From Clitopilus passeckerianus (Eukaryota; Basidiomycota; Agaricomycetes; Agaricales; Entolomataceae), in assembly GCA_944990035.1 (NCBI GenBank), contig CALYLX010000149.1, forward strand, positions 1 through 64,000: a stretch of 64,000 bases of DNA, given 5' to 3'. A program made the position numbers and the translations under genes. The notes beneath the pieces are model-generated. The model had not been told where the DNA came from. It did no database searches and was given only the letters and a program-made list of their open reading frames with translations. Below are positions 47,695 to 59,327 of this stretch, piece by piece. Position 1 is the stretch's first letter. Each line of letters begins with the position of its first letter.

Positions 47695-48210
47695 GTAGGT
47701 GCTCGCCAGCACAGCAAGAAGTGGCCGCATGACGTCTGAGAGAGATGGATTAGACGGTCAAGTCGTAGTAGGAAGAGATTGAGACGTACCAGACGGGGCT
47801 TAGCGTCAGCTGCCACCTCCGAAAGTGTGAGAGGAGCAAGTTCATGAGAGAATAGCTGGTGCATCGAAGGCGTTAGATGAAGAAAAGGTAGGATGACGAC
47901 AAAAGTTGCTTACCCTCCAAACTCAACAATCTTGTCACCTTCCGTCGCCTAGATTCAGCAAATCGCCTCCACCTGCTCAAAACCCGTCTAAGCACCATTT
48001 TACGTTCGTGGAGGTGGGCAGTCGACATACCGGAAGACGTACCATAGTATGAGCAGGTGAACAATCTGGTTTTCGAGAAAGAAAGAATACCGTGACTCGT
48101 CACTCCTTGTGACATCAGTCAAGGTCGGGCACAGCCACCCGGTCGTCCTTTCCTCGAGTTATCGTGATTACACATACAGTAATCTCAACTCGCCTAGGCA
48201 GGTTACACAC
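47695..48210 (-). repeat. Dispersed repeat E, copy in inverted pair
   Basis: It has the same blocks as at 46750-47100 (cgaaggcgttagatga, then ttgcttaccctccaaactca, then gtcgacataccggaag). It then runs on into gtgaacaatctggtttt and acagccac, which also occur, reverse-complemented, at 48890-49140. The short exon TSCGHFLLCWRAPTTVH on the minus strand parallels the last exon of gene B2. Confidence 0.65.
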
Positions 48211-48889
48211 AATCCTCTCGCAAATCGTCGACGCATCAAGCTCAAGCGCAACACTACACTTCCAGCCATGATATATATATACAAATGGCTCACCCGACCC
48301 AACCCGTCACTGTATCATTGCCAGTGTCTAATCCTTATTCATGATTGCTAGATGATTGAGGCGCATAACGATAACAGTTGTCATGCTCGCAATCCTCACC
48401 AACGACATCTATCTTTGCATTATCTGCTCCGAGGCTTCCTGTACCGCGTCCCATGACGTTGTCATTTGCGGAGGTCTATCGTGGCAGAACAGGAAGGGGG
48501 AGATGATCATTGATCAAAATATTATTATCGCTGGTCAAGCATAAGATGAGTTTAACGAACCATATCTCTTTGTATCTCCACTTCCGTCTCCGTCGCCTTC
48601 CTCTGTACACCGGGTTGGCTCATCGTAGGAGCGGCATTGGCCAGTTGAGATACCGAAAAGAGCGCAGTGATTATCAGAGGGATGAGGTTGACCATGGTTT
48701 GAACGTTTGACGTCGAGTCTTAGAGTCACTAGGATAGCAGGATAGTAGAAAATCTCCTGCCAGTGTACAGAACCCGACACGAACTTCTTCCCTATTTATA
48801 TACGGTCAAAGATGGCATATTTCGGATCAGAGGGCGCCCAACGTCAGAATTAGCCTCTGAGCGAGCTGTCACTCTCAGAAGTGATATCA

Positions 48890-49425
48890 CGTTGAGGTGA
48901 GTCACAGTGGTGAGAGGGTTCGTCGAAAGGAGCAATTAGGGTAGAGAGGAGCGGGAGGAGTTGAGATAGAGTTGACAATGAAACCGAGCCGAAGGAAAGG
49001 CTGATCGTGGCTGTGCACAGCCTACTTGGACTGACGTCACGGAAGAGTGACCGGTGTGACTCATCGCTAAAATCCTTTCGCAAAACCAGATTGTTCACCC
49101 GACTATGTCTCTCTCAACAACGATGGTATGTCGACTGTTTATCTCCGCGGGTGTTAAATGGTGCTTAGATGAGTTTTGGATAGGTATATGCGTGTAGTGG
49201 AGGCGATCTGCTTGATTTAGGGAACACGAGCTGAATTTGGAGGGTAAGCAAGTTCTGTCGTCATTCTATATTTCTCTCAACTGACGCATTGGTGGTCCAG
49301 CAGTTCGTTTAGGAGCCTCGTACGTCTGGCTCTCTTCCTGCTACGACTTGAGCTTGATCAACCTAATCCAACTCTTTCAGACGTCATACGGCCACTTCTA
49401 CCTGTACTGGCGAGCAACCATGACC
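48890..49425 (+). repeat. Dispersed repeat E, copy in opposite orientation
   Basis: It is the reverse complement of the unit at 47695-48210, with blocks caaaaccagattgttcaccc, tggtatgtcgactgtttatc and ttggagggtaagcaagttct. A GTACGTCTGG...TTTCAG intron-like segment follows at about 49321-49380, then TSYGHFYLYWRATMTVH. With its partner it forms an inverted pair around a 0.7-kb middle (48211-48889) that has no supported gene. Confidence 0.65.
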
Positions 49426-51152
49426 GTACACTGTCACCACTTCTCCCCTACGTCCCCTGATCTCAGGCCACGACACGCATCCTCAAATCTCCCGTTCCAC
49501 TGACCTACCATAACTCCTCTCAAACGACTCCTACCCTACCTCCACCAATCCCGCTGCCACAAGAAGCGACTCCTCTCCTCTGCTAGTGCTACGTCCCTCC
49601 ACCGCCGCTAAACCTTGCGTCCCGTCCCGTGCCCGTCGTGAATAGACGTCAATCTGCACCGATCCTATGGCCGCCTCTCCACCCACGTGCTGGCAACAAT
49701 CCACGGCGCTACAGCCGCCCCTCCCTCCTTTGAGAAGATTTGAGAGGAGAAGGAACGAAGAAGCGGAAAAATGGGGGAACATGGAATGGGGAGGAATATT
49801 TGGCTTCGGCTGCAGCAGAAGCAGCAGCAAGGGATGGATGAGGAAACTCAGAAAGATCCCACCACCACAACCCCAACACAGTGTACCGTACCAGCCACCA
49901 TCAGCACCGGAGACATTACGAAATTTGAGATGGGAAGAGGCGGAGAAGAAGAAATGGTGGAGGCGAATGAAGAGGAATATTTGGTTGCGATGATGATGGT
50001 GCGGGGGCGGGGGCGGGCAGTGAGGCTGAGGCTGAGATGAAGGATGAAGGATGAAGCGTCGGGGATATGTCTCCATTCCCGTTTCCCGTCTGCTGCTTCC
50101 TATTTCTTGTTTCCATTCCACACTCCCTCGACATTCAATCGTTCAAGCCTCACGCCTCAACATGATCATCCACCCACGAACCGGCGCCTAAGAGGACGTC
50201 TCCACCATCATCACATCATCGATCCTCCACCATCCGTCGTCATTGAGTTCAGAGTTGGATATGGATATCCACCCACGCCGCATACCTCCTCCCTGTACTA
50301 CGGGTGGGCGGCTCAGAACCACGGTCCAGGTCGAACTTGCCAGCTGTAACTTCTCGTACTGGCTCGAGTGGTCCATGGTGGGACGGGACGCCGTTGAGGA
50401 TGCCGGTGAGGGCTCGAGAAGTAACGAAGTGAAGAAACATCGGGTTCTGGGGTCACCTAGGTCATGGTTGGAACTTGGGGTTTGGAGCGTCTGGGTAACT
50501 CGAGATTGTAGAGCGGGATTGGGATACGAAGACGCTTCTTCATCTCCAAAAACCAGCCCTCGCCGTGTCAAAGTGGTATACGTACGTGTACGTCCTGCGA
50601 CTTTGTCGAGGTCTTTGGTATTTCGACACGAATCTCATTCTCATTCTCCTTGTCACAGCTGCCGCCTACGCTACGTCCAGAGCTCGGTCTCGACTTGATC
50701 CAGGCTCTCATTTGTATGCCCCCGGCGAGAGGTTCGTTTCAAGTCGTTCTCGGTTTCCAACCTCGCTAACTCTTGTCTCCCATCTAACGCTTCGGCACTC
50801 GTAACTCCCTGTCACCACGCCATGTTTTGGTTCAGGTCTAACGTCTCGGGATCCTCGTCAGCAAGGGAAGCTTGGAGCATACTGAGGAGAATACGGTGTG
50901 TATATATATGTTCTCGTGCTCTCAGCTCTTTCCGCTCCCCCGTGGATGGCCTATTTCTACCTCTCTTCGAACCTTCTGTTTCCATCCCATCTGTGCTCTT
51001 TCTAACGCTCCTCTTCCAGGTTCCCCGATTCCGTTTCTGTAAAATGCCGACTCCTTGCAGCGCTGTAGGCTGTAGCCAGGGAGGACTATGGTTTCATTGC
51101 GTTCAACGCGGAGATGGAAGGAGGTTTGAGGCGGTTGAAACGGGAAATATTC
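49426..51152. other. Low-complexity, gene-free stretch
   Basis: A 196-codon minus frame (49531-50121) is rich in Pro, His and Ser with long homopolymers and is not believable as protein. Other frames are short. No RNA gene or mobile-element ends were seen. Confidence 0.45.
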
Positions 51153-51500
51153 TTAGGGTTGAGTCGAGGGTGGAAGAGACGAGAGAGGGCCAGAAAGGTA
51201 GTCATATCGACCTCGCACATCACGTACTAATCTGATTGAATTCAGGTCCCTTTTCGACCCATGATTAGGGGGTTGCAGGATTCGCCTCCCCTTCGAATCG
51301 GATGCTTCTTTCGCGAATTTCCTCCCCGCCACGAGTCTTGTAATCATTTTCTCTACCAATGTCCCTGCTTTCTTAATCGATACATATGTTGATCTCGCCT
51401 TTCCGATCTCTGCAATCAACTTGGTATAATGAATTCCACCCGTCAAGTTTTCAAGTCCCGCAGATCTGACAGGCTGCTTGGTATCACGCATTGACAACAT
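51153..51500 (-). CDS. Uncertain open frame, unknown protein
   Basis: A 115-codon frame contains a protein-like stretch (GGIHYTKLIAEIGKARSTYV, then IKKAGTLVEKMITRLVAGRK) predicted to be helical and basic. An intron could remove the tail after SKRDLNSI, since GTACGTGATG follows. I do not recognise the family. Its flanks carry no other exon that I can join. Confidence 0.3.
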   Translation of the reverse strand: MLSMRDTKQPVRSAGLENLTGGIHYTKLIAEIGKARSTYVSIKKAGTLVEKMITRLVAGRKFAKEASDSKGRRILQPPNHGSKRDLNSIRLVRDVRGRYDYLSGPLSSLPPSTQP

Positions 51501-52172
51501 TCTCTGTCATGATCAACGTACATTCTCCTTCTCACTGTGAACGTTGGCCCAGGATTAATCTCGCTTTTTGGCTTCAATTTACCTATGGAAACTATGGAAA
51601 CTATTGACTCGACTGCTACTTCGGCACCTGGAAGATAAATCTACAATTGGGCTGGCACGAAAGCTACAGCCCTTCACATTCCTTTGCACCCAGGCTCGGA
51701 CATGCAATCACTTCTTTTATGATTCGTAAAACACCGAAGTGGACACCCTTGCGACAGGAAATGTAGATCCAGTTTCCTTGGTAGAAATCAGTTCCGAGGT
51801 TCGATGTTATCCATTGAGGCGATGAGCTAGAAGCCCTGGGCATCGATTATGGCGATCGTCATTTGACTACGGATTTCACGATTTCACGGCAGACATTCTA
51901 TCTGGAAGCCACATGGCGTGATGCCTCGTAAATATGATGTGCTGAACACGTTCGATTCTTCAGACAGTTGGCTTGTGGCGACGCCACCCAAGGCCTTCTG
52001 CTCCATGGTTCAACACAGAAACTCTAATGAATGCCCACTTCAATATCGTTGTACTCCAAGGCCTCCGGCGTTCGAAATCGCCGGAAGACATGGTGCAATC
52101 ATCTTATTTTATTTTTTCCTGAACGGCGGTGATTGTCCTTTGTCCGAGTCGAGCACGAAGAAATTCCTCTGG

Positions 52173-52180
52173 TATTTAAG
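52173..52180 (+). promoter_or_regulatory. TATA-like element of the pore-forming-like gene
   Basis: TATTTAAG lies 94-101 bp before the ATG at 52274. The distance is a little long but usual if the 5' leader is about 65 nt. Confidence 0.35.
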
Positions 52181-52273
52181 CCTTCATGTTTGAGCAAGTC
52201 TAAGCAGCATCTGCTAACGACATCTCTCCACCTCTAATCTTCCGCACCATCAGTCACCACCTTACATTGAATC

Positions 52274-53430
52274 ATGAGCAACATCGTTGTCCCCTTCACG
52301 ACCAAGTACCGCTGGGAGCTGGTCTTCGATTACGACAACAGCGGTAATGACGGTATGTACACGTGCTGGTACGGTTGGTCGGTACCTCACCTCTCAGAAT
52401 CGCAGGTACCATCACGCAAGAGGTATCCTACACCAAATCGTCGACGTACAACTCCAAGTCGTTCATCCAGGCCGTCAGCTCTGAAACCAAGAAGTTAGTT
52501 TCGAGCCACTCTGTTGAGGCCGAGGCAGGCTTTTCCTGGGGTCCGGTCAGCGCATCGGTCAAAGCTGGCTACTCGGCAAGCAAGGACGTCACCAACATGC
52601 TCGAGAACACGTCTAACAATGAGGTCGAGGACATCATGTCGTACACCGAGAAGGAGAAACGTACTTGTACGTGAATGGTAAAACATCGTGATGGGCTAAA
52701 TGGCACCGGAGTATTGACCCCTCACTTCTCAGATACGATCGGGGCGAGAAGCAGGTTGTGTCTCTATCAGCGCGTGTACGATGGTCCTGGAATGACTATT
52801 CGAGAGCCGGTGCTACGTACCACGCCTGCTCCTTTGAAGCGCGAGGAGCTGGAAGAGCCCATTCCTATTGAACTCACGTTGGCGCCGAAGCGGTTCCTCA
52901 AAGGCATTAAGGTATGTCGTTGCTTTCCAGTGCCCGTGGCCCACGAGTCTCAGATGCACATTTCAGGTTGTAACCTCGTCCAGAGGGGTTGACGCTCCTT
53001 CAGATCGCATTCGGGACGTTACTCACAAGAGCGATGACATCAATAATGGATACAAGGATAGCAAGTGGGCGTCCGGGGCTGGCATCATCTAACAGTGATT
53101 GATTCATTGATAACCAGATTCGTATGGCTTGTTCCGGAGCTAACGAGCAAGCTCTCTGAGGCGTTGACCGACCTCGATCTGGTCATCACAGGCAATGCGG
53201 ACAGGCGATACGATGACCTTGCCGCAGGCGCGGGTGGCGACTGGCGCTACCTTGTCCCTCAAAGGAACCCTAACTCCCAGTTCTACATAACCGACTCGCT
53301 CGTCTTGCGCCGTTCGAGGGAGAAACTGAGCGTCAAATTCCCAGTCAAGTCGTCTGGGGATATTAACAGCGACAGAGGTGGCGACTGGTTGTACCTAGAG
53401 TGGGCGGTCGAGAGGGCAATTGCCGTGTAG
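52274..53430 (+). CDS. Putative beta-pore-forming protein with beta-prism-like C-terminus
   Basis: Five or so exons give about 300 residues with no signal peptide. The N-terminal two thirds show long Ser/Thr-alternating strands and an amphipathic Gly/Ala/Ser segment (EAEAGFSWGPVSASVKAGYS) followed by SYTEKEKRT. This is the composition of the membrane-inserting hairpin of aerolysin/ETX-MTX2-type proteins. The last 130 residues contain three spaced repeats around DINNGYKDSKFVWL, DDLAAGAGGDWRYL and DINSDRGGDWLYLEW. These are like the DxNxGxGGxYxYL turns of MABP-type beta-prism domains, which bind lipids or glycans. The fold calls are by motif, not by search. Such cytosolic proteins of mushrooms are often defensive. 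The coding frame looks intact. Confidence 0.6.
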
Positions 53431-55018
53431 ATATTGTCTTTGAACGCTGCTCAAATTTTTCCCTGCGATAATATCCACCTGTACAAATTACGCTTCCATC
53501 GTTATCAAATATAGTTTGTCCGATACTTCACGGGGACACCCTCTGAGTTTCTTCGTTTCGTGAATTTGAACGTAGAGGATTAGTTGAGGACTTAGAATCC
53601 GATTCATCACAGGCACCAAGCTGACGAACTTATGCTTCTTCCTACCTCGTTTCCTTATTATCTAGTAGTTTACCCACACGCCCGGTTCTTTTAGTCCTTA
53701 ATCCCAAAGTTTATATATTCCAGCTACTGCGGATATTCGAAACACGAAGAATCGTACACAGAACGCACACCAGAAGCCAACAAGAGTCCAGGCCACCTAG
53801 CTCAAGTATGGTAGTTAGAACCCCATGTTCGTGGGTAGGTCGACACAACCTGCACTGGGGAGAGCGTACGACCAAACCCGAATTCGCAGAATATAGGGAT
53901 GGATAGAGGGCGACAACGGGGACGTTGTTCCAGGCCTTGACGCCTAAAGAGGTAGGTGAGTGCATGCATTGGCCGTTAGTATGAGAACGTGTAAGGTATG
54001 CAGCCTGAAGCTAGGACCTGCTTCTGCTGTTGTGGCCGAAATCCTAGGTGTTTGTTGAGCCTTGGAAGACGACGGACATGTGTTCGTTGACGTCGAGGAA
54101 GGTGGGATGATGGATGGAGAATGTTCTTCCCTCCTCCTCCTCCTTCTCGTCTCTCCATATCTAACACCTTATCATACTTCTTCGCCTCATCTCCTGCTCA
54201 CGACCTGGACACCTCATATGCTAATATGCAGGCCCGCCCCCTTCAACCAATCATCGTATCACGTCGTGAATAGCTCGAGCCAGGACGGGACGCTAGCAAG
54301 TTCCATTTCCGTGATGCACTCGAAGTATCGGTAGGAGTGGTAGGGACGGAAGCGGTATGGGCAGTGAGGGTACGCCGGAGAGAGGAAGAGACGTAGAATG
54401 GGCTCTGGTGGTTGAGGGCGGTAGGGTACATTGAGATCGTTCGAGACTTTGACCGTAGTGCCGGTCGAAGTAACAGGGCCTTTAAGGAGGTGTATTGAGA
54501 CTAGGACGTGTGAGAGGCTCGTCGATGGTTATGGTATCACTAGACCCACTCATACCTCTCTGCGCAACTGATCCAGGAGAAATATCAAGCATGACGCCAT
54601 GTTGTCTGTATGATCCAGGACAAAGAAGACTTGACCTGCTTTCATAACTCCTCCCCATGCCTCTGATTGAATTCAGGCTCGACCTGGGACCCAACCTGAC
54701 TGCCGGCTACGCTACCACTTGACCAAATGGTAATGATACCATTCGCCACCAATTGTCTGAACTTCATGAGCATCTGTGTCGCTGGCTGGCTTGCTCATCT
54801 ACTCTACGCCTCTGCTGGGCATCAAGTCTAGAGAGCACCCTGCCTCAGTACTCGACGACATTTACAGCAGTCGTATGGTACTTAGGTATCACTTCCGGGA
54901 GACTGAACGAAGCTACTACGTATTCGCTGGGAAGGTAGCCACGGCGCGCCCACTAGAGGCCCCGTACAAAAAACGGCTAGACGATCGACATTAATGGGAA
55001 TCGCGTAAGCCTTACATT
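53431..55018. other. Intergenic, no supported gene
   Basis: It contains a plus-strand pyrimidine tract at about 54120-54210 and short broken frames. Nothing was recognised. The last 15 bp before 55019 follow directly on the stop codon of terpene synthase 3. Confidence 0.45.
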
Positions 55019-56246
55019 TCAGATGACATATCTACCAGTTTCCTTGGACCAAGCAATAGTACCAGCCAAATACGCTTGGAGGTTCTCAACGTACCGCTTC
55101 ATCATTTCTCCCTCGGCGCTATCTCCTCTAGAATCTGCCTCATCGTACAATCTGTCCCCCAATGTACGGATTTCTTCCTCTACTATTCTCAGCCTCTCAG
55201 CCGCCTCCCGGAATGCTTCATCCTCAGAAACATCGCTCATCTTCATCATTGCAGAGACTACGTTCTCGACATAAACCGAAGACTTCTGATCCCCCTCGTC
55301 GCTGTCACAGGATACACGTGATGAAGACTTGCACGCCTCATTCACCTCTTTCCGGTAAGAAAACATATCGTTCACGAGAATAATGTGCATATTTGCCAGG
55401 TAATGGACTCGATTAATTCGTGACGTGGGATCCTCGAAGGCGGATGCAGGCAGGAAAACACTATTGGCCCAACGAAGAGCGTGCCAAAGAGTCCTAACAC
55501 AATAAAACCAGTGAGCACACTCAGGTACGTGAATAAATAAAACATAAATCCACGCCAAGAAGCGGCGCTCACCATCCTGCACTCGTCACCATCCTCCGCT
55601 CGATCATACCCTCCGTAGTCTCAATGCGTTTTGCACCCTCCGGAGAAGCAGCGTATTTGAACGTTTCTACCACCCACTTCGCCATCTCCTGGAGGTGAAC
55701 ACGGCCCGCTTCTCTGGATTCCTCATCCTCGGTGTTCAGAAAGGCTTGATGGACGTCGTACGTGATGGTTTCTACTGGCGATGTCGGGTCTGGTAAGATC
55801 TTCCCCAATATCAACCCTGCGTATCGCCCGATTTGCGTCTACAGCAAATCGCGTAGCCACTGTTAAATAACTCAAGCGAGCATGAGGAGGGTAATTATAT
55901 CACGACATACCTTCTTATCCACACCCCCAGTAGTCGGCAACTCGTTGATCTCCAGCATATCGTCAAAAAGGAATCCCCAGGCATACCAGCGGGCTACAAC
56001 CTCCACCCTCTCCCTGAGCGCGAACGGGAGTGTTAGAGCCCCGGATCTCTCGATACGGGAGTTGATGAATGCGTCCTTTTCAGCTTCAGATCTCCAGGGC
56101 CAATTTGCGAGGAAGTAGGACTGGGCATTGAACACGACTATGTCAACCTCGGGGTGGCAGTAGGAGGCGAAGATAGATGTATAGGATAGAGCTGGCGGGG
56201 AGGGGAGAATCGGGTGAGTAGGTGAGATTGGTGGTGAAATAGACAT
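55019..56246 (-). CDS. Terpene synthase 3 (class I, trichodiene-synthase-like motifs)
   Basis: Three exons encode a class I cyclase of about 340 residues, from a different lineage than synthases 1 and 2. The start is MSISPPISPTHPILP. It has CHPEVDIVVFNAQSYFLANW, then WYAWGFLFDDMLEI (DDxxE metal motif), and an exon with AKWVVETFKYAASPEG and ERRMVTSAGW. The last exon has LANMHIILVNDMFSYRKEVN, with a complete NSE motif (ND-x-x-S-x-x-KE). The C-terminus LAGTIAWSKETGRY is typical of the family. Introns lie at about 55494-55570 and 55815-55910. Both metal motifs are intact, so activity is likely. The product and the substrate chain length are unknown. A broken copy of its last exon lies at 39288-39752. 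Confidence 0.85.
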
Positions 56247-58249
56247 GGTGGGTTACGATTGGATCCTCTAAGGGATGAGTTCCCCGCACTCTTATGTAGG
56301 TAACCCAACGATAGATGGCATGTATGACGATTAGTTGATCTTGATATCATCTCCGGTGCTGTTCGGTAGGAATACCAACCGAAGCGAGTACGAACAGGGC
56401 CGTATACTAGGAAAGAAGACGGTATCTCTTTTTAAATGAATTCTCATCTCAATTCTGGAATGACGCAGAAACGAACACAAAAGCCTGGGGTTGATATGCC
56501 TATTTCAGACGTGATGCGATCGAGAAGGGCAGGTGCCACACAAAAGATAGCCTTCGCCAGGCGAGATTGCTTAAGAGGGTTTTGCCAGATCCTCAGGAGG
56601 AGGTCACCAGCGGTACAGCGACGACGTCATGGACTCGGAGAGCAAGAACTAATTCCGAAATCAGATGGATCACTTCCGCGTCAAGCATTGGCACGAACTC
56701 TGCAATATGACACTCTCGTCTTATCAAAACCTCTTTTCGAGAATCAAAATACCGCATCTCAGAATGTTATAATTTCCATCTGTCTTGGTTACAAAGAAAA
56801 GAACAAGGCTAAACCTAACTGCTTGGCGTGAACCAAGGCGTCTCCTCCGGCTATTTCTAGTATGATAGCCTGTGCTCATAGGTAGGTGGGCGCAGCCAAG
56901 GGGGAATACCACGAATCCTGATGCTGCTAGGACGAGCCAAGACTCGGGAGAGCGGGGCCGCTTCAGGGGGTGCGTATGGGACGTCGTTCCGGGAGCTGAT
57001 GTGCATGTGTTGGGTGACGTTGAATCTTGAATATTGGAGCCTCAGGTGAACGAACGAGGATGGGACATGGGAAATGGGCCGGCATATCCAGAGCTTCGTT
57101 TTTCTCTCTTCGATCTTCGTCCGGGCTGAACTTCTCGCAGCTGGCCACAGGATCACCTGCCATCTCCACTTCCACCTCTTTCTCATCCCGTCTCCTCTCT
57201 CCGACCTTTCTCTCGCGCCCAAAATCCAAAGTGGCCAACATAAGGCCAACCGCGTGCTCAACGCCGGGGGCGAACCAGACCCTCGGAAGGGAAGAAGACG
57301 GGGGTGGAGAGGTAATCGTAGAATCGTGTGCAAGTTGACGTCGATCCTTCCTGCCACTTCTTCTTCCGCCTGGTCCTCGCCCTCCTTAGCCACCCTCCCC
57401 CTCCAACCACGAATCCCGACTTCGCTAGAATAGGCCAGAACTCGGGAGAAAAGGCATAGCCTTATACGAATCCGCTTCAGGAGAGGGCAGCAGGGACTTC
57501 GCTCCAAACACTGATGTGCACGTATTGGTGGACGGTGAAGCCTGAAGCTTGGTCCTCGAATCCTGCCATGGGGATGGAATTGGTGAATCTGGGGCTGGGT
57601 TCTTCGTCTCGACTCATGCCCCTGCAACCGTCAGCCGGGAGCAGGATCCTATTCATCTTCCCTTCCATCGTCTCGCAATCTCACTTCATCCGCCTCGTTT
57701 CCAAAATGTCCGAACCGCCAACGCCACCAACGCCATCACGAACGAAAAATAGAGTTGCAGAGTGTAAACTGGATGTTGGTGGGAGAGTAGGTGTTGTGAG
57801 GCTCCAGCATCTCAAAGCCGTTGTTATAGGTCGACTTGTAGGCGGGTTGGAGCACATTTGATGACGACCGCGGGCAGGAACGCAGGATTCGGCGGGGTGG
57901 AGGCTTGTATGAGACATGGAGAACGTAGGATCGGCCGTGGTATGAGCGGAGGGTATGATAGGTTTGGGTCTTTCGAGAGGAGTATCGCTCAGAGCGTCAG
58001 GGGCGGGTTTTCGGGCCGAGGGTGCTAATGCGAATGCGCCGTCGTAGGTGCTTATTAGTATAGCACGTTAAGGTAGCCCCCTGATGCCAGAAAGAATTTG
58101 CTTGACTGGTTCGCAGCTCTGTGCGCCAATTATGAGTTATGAGGACGCGAATGTGTGGTTGCGCCGGTGGGGAAGCAAGAGGCCACCGGTCAAGGACCGT
58201 GTGGAATAGGATGCAGCTCGCGCAAATCCAAATGCATGATCGTAATTGT
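56247..58249. other. Gene-free accessory stretch
   Basis: A 256-codon minus frame (56857-57627) is Arg/Pro/Ser-rich and overlaps a pyrimidine tract (about 57110-57235); I do not accept it as a gene. A short block (gaaaagaacaaggctaaacc, about 56797) recurs next to the terpene synthase relic at about 39664. Nothing else was recognised. Confidence 0.45.
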
Positions 58250-58770
58250 TGCTAGCACAGCAAGAAGTAACCTCCACACGCCTGAAAGAGTTGGATTAGG
58301 TGAGTCGAGTCGTCGCAGGATGAGATTTAGACATACGAGATGGGATCCGGGAGTTGGTGCCAGTTACGCTACTCCTTCGGAAGATGGAAAAGTAATAGGT
58401 TCCTGAAAGAACTGCTGGAATACCAAGGTATTAGTTGAGGGAAAATGTAGGATGACGACAGAACCTGCTTACCCTCCAAACACAACAAGATATTTAGATT
58501 CAACAGATCGCCTCCACTACCCACAGATGCACCTCACACCTACGAGGCGCCATACCAGAAGTCGTGCTGTCGTGCTGTCATTGGGAGACACAGGAGGCGA
58601 ACAACCTGGCTCTGCAAAAACTTAAGAAAAGAGTTTGGTGATGGGTCACGTTTTGGCCGTAACATGAGTCACACGTTCACAGCCATGATCATCCTTTCTC
58701 TTGTCATCTCCACATTGTTTGCGAAGAACCTCGTCTTTGCCTCTCCTTGTTATGCCTCTCACTCGTTAGT
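58250..58770 (-). repeat. Dispersed repeat E, copy
   Basis: It has the blocks gaaagagttggattaggtga, cgagatggga, cttcggaagatgg, cctgcttaccctccaaacac and gcgccataccagaagtcgtg. It ends in acagccatgatcatcctttc, which is matched in reverse orientation near 48990-49020. Confidence 0.65.
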
Positions 58771-58792
58771 CCTCGTGGTTCAACTACCATAA
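58685..58792 (+). CDS. Short frame with signal-peptide-like start
   Basis: A 35-codon frame begins MIILSLVISTLFAKNLVFAS, a good signal peptide, followed by PCYASHS. It lies at the edge of a repeat E copy, and a related but diverged sequence occurs at about 48390-48460. It may be the first exon of a small secreted cysteine protein or a relic. No second exon could be assigned. Confidence 0.25.
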   Translation: MIILSLVISTLFAKNLVFASPCYASHSLVLVVQLP

Positions 58793-59230
58793 CTATTAGG
58801 TCTATACGGAGAGAAATCTTACGCAATACTAGACTCTCGCCCCTATATCTGGCTTCCTCATGGTCAGCTTTCCAAGGAGCCAGAAAAAACGCATGGCATG
58901 CTGCGACGGATGCAAATCCCGACCCAGACTATACCATTAACAGGCGATAGCACATACTCTGAAGCTCCTCGAGATCAAAATGACCTCACAGGGCTCAGGA
59001 GTATTCGACTTTTTACTTGGGATCATGCTGTTGCGATCACTGTATCTGTATCTGTATCGTGGTATCTTGCCCACAAAAGCTGCTGCAAATATACGCAGCC
59101 ATATGGTGCTCTCCTCATATGATCTCTTCACACTCGGTCAATGCACTCGGTCGCTCGTCCTGTGACAAGGTCTATATTCGCCTTCTCTCGGGACGTGTTA
59201 TCGTCCCTTTACCTGTAGTAGGTGAGAACC

Positions 59231-59239
59231 ATATAAAAG
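59231..59239 (+). promoter_or_regulatory. TATA box of the secreted peptide gene
   Basis: ATATAAAAG lies about 90-97 bp before the ATG at 59328 and is the best TATA match in this part of the window. A CT/CA-rich leader follows. Confidence 0.6.
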
Positions 59240-59327
59240 GGATGTGGTGACTCGCTAAAACGCTCACTCCAGTCTCCCTGAACTCGAGCCGCCTACCACC
59301 CCCACCACCACCAACAACAGCATAGTC

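Noticed and set aside
49531..50121. 196-codon minus-strand frame
   Set aside because: The composition is Pro/His/Ser/Leu runs from low-complexity DNA, with no domain and no splice logic.
19640..51200. Transposon with transposase or LTRs
   Set aside because: No reverse transcriptase, integrase or transposase motif, no LTR pair and no target-site duplication was seen. The repeats look like gene relics.
56857..57627. 256-codon minus-strand frame
   Set aside because: It is Arg/Pro/Ser-rich, overlaps a pyrimidine tract and resembles no family, so it is probably open by base bias.
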